The notes under the pieces were generated by a model. That model did not search any database, was not told where the DNA came from, and saw only the letters and a list, made by a program, of their open reading frames with translations. From an uncultured Lachnospiraceae bacterium (GTDB taxonomy: Bacteria; Bacillota; Clostridia; Lachnospirales; Lachnospiraceae), in NCBI GenBank assembly GCA_934371505.1, contig CAKRNW010000002.1, positions 1 through 53,961 on the forward strand: 53,961 nucleotides of DNA, given 5' to 3'. The translations under genes were made by a program, and so were the position numbers. This document shows positions 16,190 to 24,718 of the stretch, in pieces. How positions within the stretch are numbered: the stretch's first letter is position 1; each line of letters starts with the position of its first letter.

Positions 16190-16212
16190 CATTGCCCGTA
16201 GAGGTATGGTAT

Positions 16213-16890
16213 ATGGAGACAATCAATGTGTTAGGGGTAACACTGCGAAGTTATTCGCTCAAAGAGGCTATGGTTCATACGGACTCTTTTCTTAGAAATG
16301 GCGTATTAAATACGATCGTGAATCTGTCCGCGGATATACTGGTGGAGGCCGGAAAGGATGAGTCTTACCGGCAGTTTCTGGAAGCTGCGGATATGACGGT
16401 TCTGGATGACAGAGAGACACGCATTGCATTGGGACTGTCTTTGAAGGAGCATGGACGTGAGACGGAGAGCGGAATTTATTTTAAAGAGTTTATCCGAAGA
16501 AATGTCCGGGAACATAATAGCGTATATCTTTTGACGGAGACGGCAGAGCAGCTGCAGTGGCTGAGACAGGAGATTGCGGCGGTAAGTCCTAAGGTGCTTT
16601 TTGCCGGAACCCATGTATATTCGGTGGAAGAAAAAATGGAAAATCTTATGAACGATCTCAATGAGGCGGCGCCCAGGGTAATACTCTCCGTGCTTCCTTT
16701 TCCGGTACAGTCACAGCTTATGCAGGAAGGACGCAGATACCTGAATGCGGCAGTGTGGTTTGCATTCCGTCCGGAAGAAATCTTAAAGAAGAGCCGTGAC
16801 ACATTAACGGACCGCCTGCGGACCAGGCACAGCCGGCGGATGTTAGTAAGGCAATTATTACAGTACGAAAAAACAAGCACAGAAGCTTAA
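16213..16890 (+). CDS. divergent WecG/TagA/CpsF-like glycosyltransferase
   Basis: The 225-aa protein follows the WecG/TagA family pattern: 'INVLGVTLRSYSLKEAM', 'IVNLSADILVEAGKDESYRQFLEAADMTVLDD', and a Rossmann-like second half. The usual PDGMG-type motif reads LDDRET, and the threonine/asparagine 'NT/NP' motif is replaced by NLS, so catalysis in the usual way is uncertain. Family members transfer N-acetylmannosamine-type sugars to lipid-linked GlcNAc for wall polymers. ATG 16213 has GAGGT 7 nt upstream. Its stop codon overlaps that of the convergent regulator gene. It could have a non-enzymatic role. Confidence 0.7.
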   Translation: METINVLGVTLRSYSLKEAMVHTDSFLRNGVLNTIVNLSADILVEAGKDESYRQFLEAADMTVLDDRETRIALGLSLKEHGRETESGIYFKEFIRRNVREHNSVYLLTETAEQLQWLRQEIAAVSPKVLFAGTHVYSVEEKMENLMNDLNEAAPRVILSVLPFPVQSQLMQEGRRYLNAAVWFAFRPEEILKKSRDTLTDRLRTRHSRRMLVRQLLQYEKTSTEA

Positions 16891-16909
16891 AACTTCTGTG
16901 CTTGTTTTT
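16866..16909. terminator. bidirectional terminator spanning two convergent stop codons
   Basis: CGAAAAAACAAGCACAGAAG (16866-16884, overlapping coding sequence) pairs with CTTCTGTGCTTGTTTTTCG. The loop CTTAAAA holds the TAA of the plus-strand gene (16888-16890) and the TAA of the minus-strand gene (16889-16887). Each side is followed by a T-run on its own strand. Confidence 0.85.
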
Positions 16910-18203
16910 CGTGTGCGGCAATGCGGCGCTTTAATAGGGTGGCTTCCAGTGGTGTGAACAGCAGATCGCTGATAAAGGCATGGGATGCAGCAAAACGGAT
17001 TTGCTCCATACAGCCCTCGCGGCATATCGCAACCACCGGAGTGGTTCCAAGAGGAAGCTTTTCCACAAACTCCAAAAGCTCCAGACCATGGTCTTCCTCG
17101 TCGGAAATATCAAGATAAAGACCGGAAAGGGTGGAAATCGATCCGGAGAAAGCGTCCAGCAGGTCATCATAACAATAAACCTGTCGGATTTTGACAGAAG
17201 GGCCACTGGCAAAATCCAGCATGCTTAAAATATTACGGGATCCGGTCATGACCAGAACGATGCGTTCCTGCTCATTCTGACTGGTATCGGAGATACCGTA
17301 TTCGCGGCAGCATCCTTTTCCGGCATGTTTGGATTCGTAAAGTGCTTCATCTGCCTTGGCGAACAAAGAATCGTAGTCAGTGTCCTGAGGGCTTGAAAAG
17401 GCAAGACCGATGCTGATGGTCACATTATCCGGAATGGATAGGTTTTCCTTTACGGCGATGATGGACAACAACTCGTCTATTTTGCAATAAAGCTCCGTTT
17501 GCGAGGAAACATTCTGGGAAAATACCACAAATTCATCGCCGCCGATTCTTCCTACGATTTCCGATCCGGAAAACTGGGAGGCGATGAGGCTGGAAATGAT
17601 GGAAATAGTGTGATCTCCCACCGTGTGTCCGTACACATCGTTGATCGCTTTGAAATTATCGATATCAAAAACCATGAGAGCATGCTGTTCCCCCGGATGC
17701 CGGGACAGAATATTGGTGACATGTCTGATGGTGGTGGCTTTGTTAAAAAGACCTGTCATTTCATCAAGCTCGGCCTTGATTCTGAACTTTACATATTTAT
17801 CAATCAATGATTTAATGCGTTGCTGCGATTTTAACAGGTTTCTGATGCGGGACAGGGCAGTTTCTTTATCGATGGGCTTCACCAGAAAATCGTTTGCCCC
17901 CAGTTCATAGGTTTTTGCCTGGATTTCATGAGTGTCACTGGTGGTGAGAACAATGACCGGAATATCCAGAAAATCCTGCATCTCCTGCCTGAGGCGCAAA
18001 ATCTCAAAGCCGTCAAAGCCGGGCATAACCAGGTCTAACAGGATCAGATCAATATTTTCTGCATTTTCTTCTATGATGCGCATGCACTCCAACCCGGAAA
18101 CAGCTTCCAGCAGGTGAAAGTGCTCGCTGAACAGTTCTTTGATTACCGTTCGATGAAAACGGGAATCATCCACAATGAGTATGGTTTCTTTTGTAAGCTC
18201 CAC
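16887..18203 (-). CDS. response regulator: REC - GGDEF - degenerate REC
   Basis: The 438-aa protein begins with a receiver domain (D12/D13, phospho-acceptor D57, T87/T88, K109), then a diguanylate cyclase domain with intact GGDEF (221-225) and the FDIDNFKAINDVYGHTVGD signature. I see no RxxD inhibitory site five residues before GGDEF. Residues about 310-435 look like a second receiver (RIVLVMTGS...LYLDIS...VVAICREG...FTPLE), in which the switch lysine is lost. It should make c-di-GMP when phosphorylated. It starts at GTG with AGGAG 8 nt upstream. No sensor kinase is next to it. Confidence 0.9.
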   Translation of the reverse strand: MELTKETILIVDDSRFHRTVIKELFSEHFHLLEAVSGLECMRIIEENAENIDLILLDLVMPGFDGFEILRLRQEMQDFLDIPVIVLTTSDTHEIQAKTYELGANDFLVKPIDKETALSRIRNLLKSQQRIKSLIDKYVKFRIKAELDEMTGLFNKATTIRHVTNILSRHPGEQHALMVFDIDNFKAINDVYGHTVGDHTISIISSLIASQFSGSEIVGRIGGDEFVVFSQNVSSQTELYCKIDELLSIIAVKENLSIPDNVTISIGLAFSSPQDTDYDSLFAKADEALYESKHAGKGCCREYGISDTSQNEQERIVLVMTGSRNILSMLDFASGPSVKIRQVYCYDDLLDAFSGSISTLSGLYLDISDEEDHGLELLEFVEKLPLGTTPVVAICREGCMEQIRFAASHAFISDLLFTPLEATLLKRRIAAHEKQAQKF

Positions 18204-18238
18204 AGGACTGTCTCCTTAACACGTATATCAATAGGACT

Positions 18239-18267
18239 ATTATACTATCTTTTGGGAAAATTAACAA
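18239..18267 (-). promoter_or_regulatory. promoter of the REC-GGDEF gene, in a 310-bp divergent intergenic region
   Basis: On the minus strand TTGTTA (18267-18262) and TATAAT (18244-18239) are 17 bp apart, about 35 bp upstream of the GTG. The rest of the 18204-18513 gap is AT-rich and holds no gene I can support. For the plus-strand gene at 18514 a weak TTGCAG (18396) / TTTAGA (18419) pair with 17-bp spacing is possible but unconvincing. Confidence 0.75.
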
Positions 18268-18513
18268 GGATGTTCTAAGGCTGCCTTGTTATTTTCCGCC
18301 TGAACTATGACGAAAGTAATGGGTTGTTACTTTTTTCGTGCCTTCCGCGGAATTTTTTTACAGAAATACATAAAAAATACACAAAATCTTTTCATTTGCA
18401 GGTAGATTTATTTGTAACTTTAGATTAAAATAGTAGGCGGGTGTAGAAAAAATACAAATTAACACGAAAAATGCATTGTTCAACTTGCATAGAATGTTAA
18501 AGGAGCGGGAAAT

Positions 18514-19599
18514 ATGATTTCAAATCAGATTTTACAGAACACAATTGAAGGTCTGAAGGCAATTGCAAGAGTAGACCTGAGCGTGATGGACACAGACGGT
18601 AAGGAAGTGGCAGCCACAGCAGATATGGCCTTCTGCTCTTCCGCAGCACTGGAGTTTGCAGCATCTCCTGCAGATTCCCAGGAAATTCAGGGCTATCAGT
18701 ACTTTAAAATTTACGATGAGCAGCAGCTGGAGTACATATTGATTGCCGGAGGCATGGGCGAAGATGTCTATATGATCGGTAAAATGGTGGCTTTTCAGAT
18801 CCAGAATCTGCTGGTAGCTTATAAAGAGCGCTTTGATAAGGATAATTTTATTAAGAATCTGCTTTTGGATAATCTGCTTCTGGTGGATATTTACAGTCGT
18901 GCGAAAAAACTGCACATTCAGGCGGATGCCAAACGCGTGGTTATGATTATTGAGTCTGACAACGGAAAAGACAATAACGCGTTGGAGATAATCCGCACCA
19001 ATTTTGGTGTGGGCAGCAAGGATTTTATTACTGCCGTGGATGAAAACAATGTGATTGTAGTTAAAGATCTGACGGACGGAGACAGCAACAAGGACATTGA
19101 TAAAGCGGCGAAGTCCTTTGTGACTTATCTTCAGAAAGAAGACTTTAAGAATGTGAGGGTGGCATACGGGACGACTGTTGGAGAGATCAAGGAAGTCAGC
19201 CGTTCTTATAAAGAAGCCAAAATGGGACTGGATGTGGGCAAAATTTTCTTTGACGAGAGAGATGTGATTGCCTACAGCGAACTGGGCATTGGCCGTCTGA
19301 TTTATCAGCTGCCCATCCCTCTCTGCAAAATGTTCATCCGTGAGATTTTCGGAGGAAAAAGTCCGGATGAATTTGATGAGGAAACTCTGACTACCATCAA
19401 TAAGTTCTTCGAGAACAGCCTCAACGTATCAGAAACCTCCAGACAGTTATTTATCCACAGAAATACGCTGGTATATCGTCTGGACAAGCTGCAGAAGAGC
19501 ACGGGACTGGATCTGCGTGTTTTTGAAGATGCCATTACCTTCAAGATCGCGCTGATGGTAGTAAAATACATGAAGTATATGGAATCATTTAATTATTAA
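18514..19599 (+). CDS. PucR/CdaR-type helix-turn-helix regulator
   Basis: The 361-aa protein has an N-terminal sensory part (about 1-120), a central GGDEF-like/PucR region (KRVVMIIESDN...VRVAYGTTVGEIKEVSRSYKEAKMGLDVG), and a C-terminal PucR-type HTH (FFENSLNVSETSRQLFIHRNTLVYRLDKLQKSTGLDLR). CdaR proteins of Proteobacteria sense sugar diacids, but nothing here points to that ligand. It precedes ftsE by 30 bp on the same strand, so it may share a transcript with, or influence, the ftsEX module. It is unrelated to the c-di-AMP regulator also called CdaR at 42876. Confidence 0.88.
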   Translation: MISNQILQNTIEGLKAIARVDLSVMDTDGKEVAATADMAFCSSAALEFAASPADSQEIQGYQYFKIYDEQQLEYILIAGGMGEDVYMIGKMVAFQIQNLLVAYKERFDKDNFIKNLLLDNLLLVDIYSRAKKLHIQADAKRVVMIIESDNGKDNNALEIIRTNFGVGSKDFITAVDENNVIVVKDLTDGDSNKDIDKAAKSFVTYLQKEDFKNVRVAYGTTVGEIKEVSRSYKEAKMGLDVGKIFFDERDVIAYSELGIGRLIYQLPIPLCKMFIREIFGGKSPDEFDEETLTTINKFFENSLNVSETSRQLFIHRNTLVYRLDKLQKSTGLDLRVFEDAITFKIALMVVKYMKYMESFNY

Positions 19600-19629
19600 G
19601 ATAGAATGAAAAGGGACAGGTGAAACGGT

Positions 19630-20376
19630 TTGGCAGTAAAAGATACAAAGCGGCGCAAGCGGAAAAAAGATGTGGACAGCAATGAGATTATCACGCTGGA
19701 AAATGTCAGCAAGGCTTACTCCACAGGTGCGCCCGCATTAAATAGCATTTCCCTTCATATCAATAGAGGAGAATTTGTTTTTATCGTGGGAGACAGCGGC
19801 TCTGGTAAATCCACGCTCATCAAGCTGCTGCTGCGGGAGCTTACCCCCACGGAGGGCTCCATCCGGGTGATGGGATATGATCTTAACCGCATCAGACATC
19901 GCAGGATTCCGGAATTCCGCCGTAATATCGGCGTGGTATTCCAGGATTTCCGTCTGTTGAAAGATTTAAATGTTTATGAGAATGTGGCATTTGCCCAGAG
20001 AATTGTGGAAGCCCCTGCAAAGGAGATCCGGAAAAACGTTCCATCCATGCTGGCAACAGTGGGATTGGCCGGCAAATATAAAGCGAAGCCCAAGCAGCTT
20101 TCCGGTGGAGAGCAGCAGCGTGTCGCCCTGGCCAGAGCCCTGGTGAATCAGCCTGAGGTACTTCTTGCCGACGAGCCTACCGGTAACCTGGATCCGAAGA
20201 ACTCCTGGGAGATCATGAAACTTCTGGAGGAGATCAATGAATGCGGAACCACCGTTCTGGTGGTAACTCACAACAGAGAAATTGTCAATGAAATGAAAAA
20301 ACGTGTGGTAACCATGCGTAAGGGAGTCATTGTCAGCGACGAGAAAAACGGGGGATATATCGATGAAGAAGATTAG
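19630..20376 (+). CDS. ftsE: cell-division ATP-binding protein FtsE
   Basis: The 248-aa ABC ATPase has Walker A GDSGSGKST (54-62), signature LSGGEQQR, and Walker B LLADEPTGNLD. With FtsX it converts ATP binding into activation of peptidoglycan hydrolases at the septum or side wall. It starts at TTG. An unusual basic N-terminal extension of about 20 residues (KRRKRKKD) precedes the usual start of the domain. It overlaps ftsX by 14 bp. Confidence 0.94.
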   Translation: MAVKDTKRRKRKKDVDSNEIITLENVSKAYSTGAPALNSISLHINRGEFVFIVGDSGSGKSTLIKLLLRELTPTEGSIRVMGYDLNRIRHRRIPEFRRNIGVVFQDFRLLKDLNVYENVAFAQRIVEAPAKEIRKNVPSMLATVGLAGKYKAKPKQLSGGEQQRVALARALVNQPEVLLADEPTGNLDPKNSWEIMKLLEEINECGTTVLVVTHNREIVNEMKKRVVTMRKGVIVSDEKNGGYIDEED

Positions 20377-21262
20377 TACCTTGCTTTATACCTGCAAGCA
20401 GGGATTTAAGAATATTTTCCGGAATAAACTGTTTTCCCTCGCATCCATTGCCACCATCGCAGCTTGTCTGTTTTTGTTTGGCCTGTTTTACGCGATTGTG
20501 ACCAACTTTCAAAATATGGTGAGAAATGTGGAAAAAGGCGTGTGCGTCACCGTATTTTTTGATGAAGATCTGGAGGAGTCCCAAATTCAGGAAATCGGTG
20601 AGCTGATTTCCAAGCGCACGGAAGTCTCTAAAGTCGTTTATATTTCAGAGGAAGAGGCCTGGAACAGCTTCAAACAGGATTATTTAGGCGAGTATGCAGA
20701 TGGATTTAAGGAGAATCCGCTGGTAGGATCCTCAAACTATCAGATTTATCTCAGTGATGTATCCATGCAGGAATCCCTGGTGACTTATCTGGAGTCCATT
20801 CCCGGTATCCGTAAAATCAACCAGTCCGTACTTCTGGCAAGTACCCTGACAGGTGTTAATGCCCTCATTGGTTATATTTCCGTGGGAATGATTGCGATTC
20901 TGCTGGCAGTATCCATTTTCCTGATCAGCAATACCGTTACCATCGGTATTTCCGTGCGGAAAGAAGAAATTAACATTATGAAATACATCGGAGCCACTGA
21001 CTTTTTCGTGCGGGCACCTTTTGTCATTGAAGGAATCCTGATTGGACTGATCGGCGCGGCGATACCTCTGGTAACGCTGTATCTGATTTATGAAAAGGTT
21101 GTGGCGTATGTGATGGATCGTTTTTCCATGCTCACCTCGATGCTGTCCTTTATGCCGGCACAGGAGATTTTCCATACACTGACACCGGTTTCTTTAGGCA
21201 TGGGCGTGGGAATCGGATTTCTGGGAAGTTTTGTCACCGTGCGCAAGCATTTGCGCGTGTAA
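20363..21262 (+). CDS. ftsX: cell-division permease-like protein FtsX
   Basis: The 299-aa membrane protein has FtsX topology: a TM near residues 25-48, a large extracellular loop (about 50-170), then three C-terminal TMs. The ATG at 20363 lies inside the 3' end of ftsE with GGGGA before it, which points to coupled translation. It should bind FtsE inside and the EnvC-like coiled-coil protein (next gene) outside. Confidence 0.94.
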   Translation: MKKISTLLYTCKQGFKNIFRNKLFSLASIATIAACLFLFGLFYAIVTNFQNMVRNVEKGVCVTVFFDEDLEESQIQEIGELISKRTEVSKVVYISEEEAWNSFKQDYLGEYADGFKENPLVGSSNYQIYLSDVSMQESLVTYLESIPGIRKINQSVLLASTLTGVNALIGYISVGMIAILLAVSIFLISNTVTIGISVRKEEINIMKYIGATDFFVRAPFVIEGILIGLIGAAIPLVTLYLIYEKVVAYVMDRFSMLTSMLSFMPAQEIFHTLTPVSLGMGVGIGFLGSFVTVRKHLRV

Positions 21263-21274
21263 TGGAGTTGGGGA

Positions 21275-22495
21275 ATGAAAAAGCGCAAACCGATTATTTG
21301 TGTGCTTTTGTGTCTGGGAATTGCTCTTTGCATTCCATCCCGGTCGCAGGCACTGTCCTTGAATGAGATCACATCGGATTCCATCAAGGAAAAGGAAAAT
21401 CAGATTTCCAGTGCGCAGACGGAGAAACAGTCCCTGCAGGCGAATCTGTCCGATGTAAAAAAAATAAAAAAAGAACTGGAAGCAGTGAAAAGCAACCTGT
21501 CTGCCTATGTCACCCAGCTGGATGGCGAGATGACCCGGATGCAGGAAAACATCACCAGCCTGGAGACACAGATTGAGGACAAAACCGCGCAGATTGTCCA
21601 GACAGAGGCGCAGCTGGATGAAGCGATCGAAATTGAAAACGCCCAGTATGAAGCGATGAAAAAGCGCATCAAATTCATGTATGAAAAGGGCGATGACTAC
21701 TATCTGGAGCTTCTGTTCTCGGCGGACAGCTTTCCGGATATGCTGAATAAGGCGGATTATATTGAACAGCTTTCTGCCTATGACCGCAAGATGCTGGACC
21801 AGTACGTGGCCATCACAAAATACGTTGCGTTATGTAAACAACAACTGGAGGCGGACAAGGAAGTACTGGAAGAAGCCAAGGCAGATGTGGAGAAGGAAAA
21901 GGAAGCGGTAGAAGAATTGATCGGCGAGAAGGAACAGCAGATCAACAGCTATGCCTACGACATCTCCAACAAGGAACAGGCGATCAAGGAGTACGAGGCG
22001 GACATCGCGGAGCAGAACCAGATTATCAAGGATCTGGAGGCTGCGGTGGCGGCAGAGCGGCAGGCAATTTATGATGCAGAGCATCCGAAAATTACCTATG
22101 ACGGCGGTGTGTTTGCATGGCCGGCGCCTTCTTATAAAAGAATTTCCGATGATTACGGAAATCGTATCCATCCGATTTTGGGAACCCAGCAGTTCCATAA
22201 CGGTGTGGATATGGCGGCACCGGGGGGAAGCCCCATTCTGGCAGCCTATGACGGAGAAGTGGTGGCAGCATCCTACAGCTCTTCCATGGGAAATTACATT
22301 ATGATTGACCACGGAAATACCCTGTATACCATTTACATGCATGCCTCCGCTCTCTATGTGAAAAAGGGAGATGTAGTTGCCCGGGGACAGCAGATTGCAG
22401 CAGTGGGCTCCACCGGAAGATCCACCGGAAACCATCTGCATTTCAGCGTGCGTCTGAACGGAAGCTATGTAAATCCATGGAATTATTTGAAATAG
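21275..22495 (+). CDS. EnvC-like coiled-coil M23 peptidase
   Basis: The 406-aa secreted protein has an N-terminal signal peptide (about residues 1-27), a long coiled coil (about 30-270; heptad-rich in E, K, Q and L), and a C-terminal LytM/M23 domain. The zinc-site residues are present: H and D of HNGVDMAAPGG, and HLHF near the C-terminus. In Firmicutes, FtsEX controls such coiled-coil hydrolases directly (PcsB, CwlO), and intact metal ligands suggest it is itself a hydrolase, not only an activator like EnvC. It starts 12 bp after ftsX. Confidence 0.92.
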   Translation: MKKRKPIICVLLCLGIALCIPSRSQALSLNEITSDSIKEKENQISSAQTEKQSLQANLSDVKKIKKELEAVKSNLSAYVTQLDGEMTRMQENITSLETQIEDKTAQIVQTEAQLDEAIEIENAQYEAMKKRIKFMYEKGDDYYLELLFSADSFPDMLNKADYIEQLSAYDRKMLDQYVAITKYVALCKQQLEADKEVLEEAKADVEKEKEAVEELIGEKEQQINSYAYDISNKEQAIKEYEADIAEQNQIIKDLEAAVAAERQAIYDAEHPKITYDGGVFAWPAPSYKRISDDYGNRIHPILGTQQFHNGVDMAAPGGSPILAAYDGEVVAASYSSSMGNYIMIDHGNTLYTIYMHASALYVKKGDVVARGQQIAAVGSTGRSTGNHLHFSVRLNGSYVNPWNYLK

Positions 22496-22512
22496 AAAGG
22501 AATCATTAGAAA

Positions 22513-23817
22513 TTGGAAAACGAAAAACAGTCATCTTCATTTTTGAAAGGCCTCGTTGTGGGACTGTTTGCGGCACTGCTTATCTCAGTACTGGCATTTG
22601 TGACCGTAAAGGTTTATATAAATTATGTAAACCATAAGGCGCAGACTCAGGTTAGTGCGGGTGAGGATCCTTCAGAATCCCGGGATCCCTCCGCTTCGGT
22701 GGTAACTCAGAATGTCACCAGCAAAATGGAACTGATTGAGCAGGTGATTGACACCTACTACTATCAGGAGGACATCGACAGGGAAGAACTGGAAAACGGC
22801 ATTTACCGTGGCATGGTGGAATCTTTGGGAGACCCTTATTCTGCTTACTATTCGGCAGAAGAACTGAAGGAAATGACAGAATCCATCCAGGGTATTTTCT
22901 ATGGCATCGGAGCAACCTTAAGTCTGGATGAGGACACCGGCTTTGGCATTATTAAAGAAGTGATGTCAGGAACTCCCGCAGAGGAGGCTGGACTCAAAGA
23001 TGGCGACCTGATTTACAAGGTGGACGGAGAAAGCACCTACGACATGGATTTGCAGGAAATTGTCAGCCGGGTGCGGGGTGAAGAAAACACGCAGGTGGTA
23101 CTGACCATCGTGCGGACGGGCGTGGATGACTATTTGGAAATTCCCATTACCCGAAAGAAAATCGAGGATAACACCGTCAACGCCACCATGTATGATCACA
23201 AGATTGGCTATATCCAGATTACGGAATTTGATGAGGTGACTACCAACCAGTTCAAGGAAAACCTGGAAATGCTCCAGGGAGACGGCATGGAGGCATTGAT
23301 TCTGGATCTGCGTTCCAATCCCGGAGGAAGTCTTTCCGCCGTGGTGGATATTGCGGGCATGATCCTTCCCAAGGGACTGGTAGTTTACACCGAGGATAAA
23401 AACGGAAAACGGGAAGAGTATTACAGTGATGGAAAACATGAACTGACTATTCCCATGGCGGTTCTGGTAAACGGTGCCAGTGCCAGTGCTTCGGAGATTT
23501 TGTCCGGAGCTATTAAGGACTACGGAATCGGTACCCTGATGGGAACCAAAACCTTCGGAAAAGGCATTGTACAGCGCCCGATTACCTTAAGTGACGGGTC
23601 TGCGGTGAAACTGACCGTCAGCAGCTATTACACCCCCAAGGGAAACAACATCCACGGCATCGGCATTGAGCCGGATGTGGAGTGCATTTTTGATGCCAAC
23701 GCTTATTATGACAATCGTTATGATAACCAGTTGGAGAAAGCCAGAGAATATCTCAGTGACAAGCTGGGAGTCGAGTATGTGGCACCCGACAATAAGCCGG
23801 TGGCTGAAGAAGAATAA
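22513..23817 (+). CDS. S41 family C-terminal processing peptidase (Ctp)
   Basis: The 434-aa protein has an N-terminal membrane anchor (about 12-35), a PDZ domain (GIGATLSLDEDTGFGIIKEVMSGTPAEEAGLKDGDLI), and the S41 protease core. The catalytic Ser/Lys pair lies in NGASASASEILSGAI and GTKTFGKGIVQ. It starts at TTG with AAAGG upstream. A Ctp gene following ftsEX and an M23 gene is a common Clostridia order; it may trim envelope proteins of this module. It also resembles CtpB of sporulation, but nothing here ties it to spores. Confidence 0.92.
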   Translation: MENEKQSSSFLKGLVVGLFAALLISVLAFVTVKVYINYVNHKAQTQVSAGEDPSESRDPSASVVTQNVTSKMELIEQVIDTYYYQEDIDREELENGIYRGMVESLGDPYSAYYSAEELKEMTESIQGIFYGIGATLSLDEDTGFGIIKEVMSGTPAEEAGLKDGDLIYKVDGESTYDMDLQEIVSRVRGEENTQVVLTIVRTGVDDYLEIPITRKKIEDNTVNATMYDHKIGYIQITEFDEVTTNQFKENLEMLQGDGMEALILDLRSNPGGSLSAVVDIAGMILPKGLVVYTEDKNGKREEYYSDGKHELTIPMAVLVNGASASASEILSGAIKDYGIGTLMGTKTFGKGIVQRPITLSDGSAVKLTVSSYYTPKGNNIHGIGIEPDVECIFDANAYYDNRYDNQLEKAREYLSDKLGVEYVAPDNKPVAEEE

Positions 23818-23860
23818 ACGTAACGATTTTAAATCGACACGAATAAACAAAAATGAATAT

Positions 23861-23873
23861 GAAAATGATTTCC
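23861..23873 (+). promoter_or_regulatory. Fur/Zur-like box upstream of the zinc operon
   Basis: GAAAATGATTTCC matches the classical Fur box half-palindrome GATAATGATTATC at 10 of 13 positions and lies 9 bp upstream of the -35 hexamer. It is a candidate binding site for the Fur-family repressor encoded just downstream. Confidence 0.5.
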
Positions 23874-23881
23874 AAATTATA

Positions 23882-23909
23882 TTGACAAATTTCATTTGTG
23901 TGATAAAAT
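23882..23909 (+). promoter_or_regulatory. promoter of the zinc operon
   Basis: Consensus TTGACA (23882-23887) and TAAAAT (23904-23909) are 16 bp apart and about 35 bp before the repressor start. The promoter is bracketed by two Fur-like palindromes. Confidence 0.8.
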
Positions 23910-23923
23910 GAAAACTGTTTTCA
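23909..23923 (+). promoter_or_regulatory. Zur/Fur-type operator overlapping the transcription start
   Basis: TGAAAACTGTTTTCA is a perfect 6-3-6 palindrome beginning at the last base of the -10 box. Its position would block transcription when bound. It resembles the TGATAATnATTATCA core of the family. I infer autoregulation by the downstream Zur-like protein. Confidence 0.65.
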
Positions 23924-23944
23924 AATTGAAAAGAGGTGATTGAT

Positions 23945-24367
23945 TTGGCTAAAGCAGCGTATAAGACAAAGCAGATGACCGAATTACTTACCTATATGGA
24001 ATCTGTTCAGGGCAGCCATGTGACTGTGAATGATATCTGCACTTATTTTGAGAGCAGAGGAATTTCTGTGGGAACTACCACAGTTTACCGTCATCTTGAA
24101 AAAATGGTGCAGGAAGGACTGGTTGCCAAATATGTTGTGGATGGAACAAGCAGTGCCTGCTTTGAATACATTGGCAGACATGAACAGGAAAATACCGTTT
24201 CCTGTTATCATTGTAAATGTGAAAAATGTGGAAAACTAATTCATTTACAATGCGGCGAAGTGGAAAACCTGAAACAGCATATGATGGAACATCACAGCTT
24301 TGAGATGGATTCCGTCCGCACGGTATTTTATGGAATATGCAGCGAGTGTAGAAACACACAGAATTAG
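23945..24367 (+). CDS. Fur-family zinc-type repressor (Zur-like)
   Basis: The 140-aa protein has the winged-helix (TVNDICTYFESRGISVGTTTVYRHLEKMVQEGLVAKY) and the dimerisation domain with structural CxxC pairs (CEKC and CSEC) and extra His/Cys residues, as in metal sensors. It heads an operon of zinc-uptake genes, so zinc is the likely co-repressor. The start is TTG at 23945, with AGAGG 8 nt upstream; a GTG at 23936 lies within that ribosome binding site. PerR or Fur functions are less likely given the neighbours. Confidence 0.9.
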   Translation: MAKAAYKTKQMTELLTYMESVQGSHVTVNDICTYFESRGISVGTTTVYRHLEKMVQEGLVAKYVVDGTSSACFEYIGRHEQENTVSCYHCKCEKCGKLIHLQCGEVENLKQHMMEHHSFEMDSVRTVFYGICSECRNTQN

Positions 24368-24400
24368 AAACACAGTATGATTGTGGGAAAGGAGAAACGA

Positions 24401-24700
24401 ATGCGTACGGGAAGAAGAAAGTCTTTTTCATTGACAGTATGTGTTTTGCTTGTATTTGTTACATTGGTTTCTCTTTTCTATATTGCAAACGAAGAAAATC
24501 ATCACTGTACAGGTGAGGATTGTCCTATTTGTGCCAGCATTCATCAGGCAGAACAGACCGTAAGAAACTTAGGCACCGGCATGCCTGCAGATGTGGTCGT
24601 AAATCCCATGCCTGTATTATTTTTCTTGCTGTCAATAGGACTGTTTCTGTTTATTTCTGTAACATCTCTTGTAACGCAAAAGGTAAGATTAAACGATTGA
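24401..24700 (+). CDS. small membrane protein with HHCx4CxxC motif (unrecognised)
   Basis: The 99-aa protein has two hydrophobic segments (about residues 9-29 and 70-92) and between them the motif H34-H35-C36 ... C41-P-I-C44 ... H48, a plausible metal-binding site on the outer face. A strong GGAG lies 6 nt before the ATG. I do not recognise a named family. Its place between a Zur-like repressor and a ZnuA-type lipoprotein suggests a part in zinc handling, for example a membrane metal-binding accessory; this is inferred from context. Confidence 0.78.
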   Translation: MRTGRRKSFSLTVCVLLVFVTLVSLFYIANEENHHCTGEDCPICASIHQAEQTVRNLGTGMPADVVVNPMPVLFFLLSIGLFLFISVTSLVTQKVRLND

Positions 24701-24718
24701 ATAAAACTTCTCATAAGA

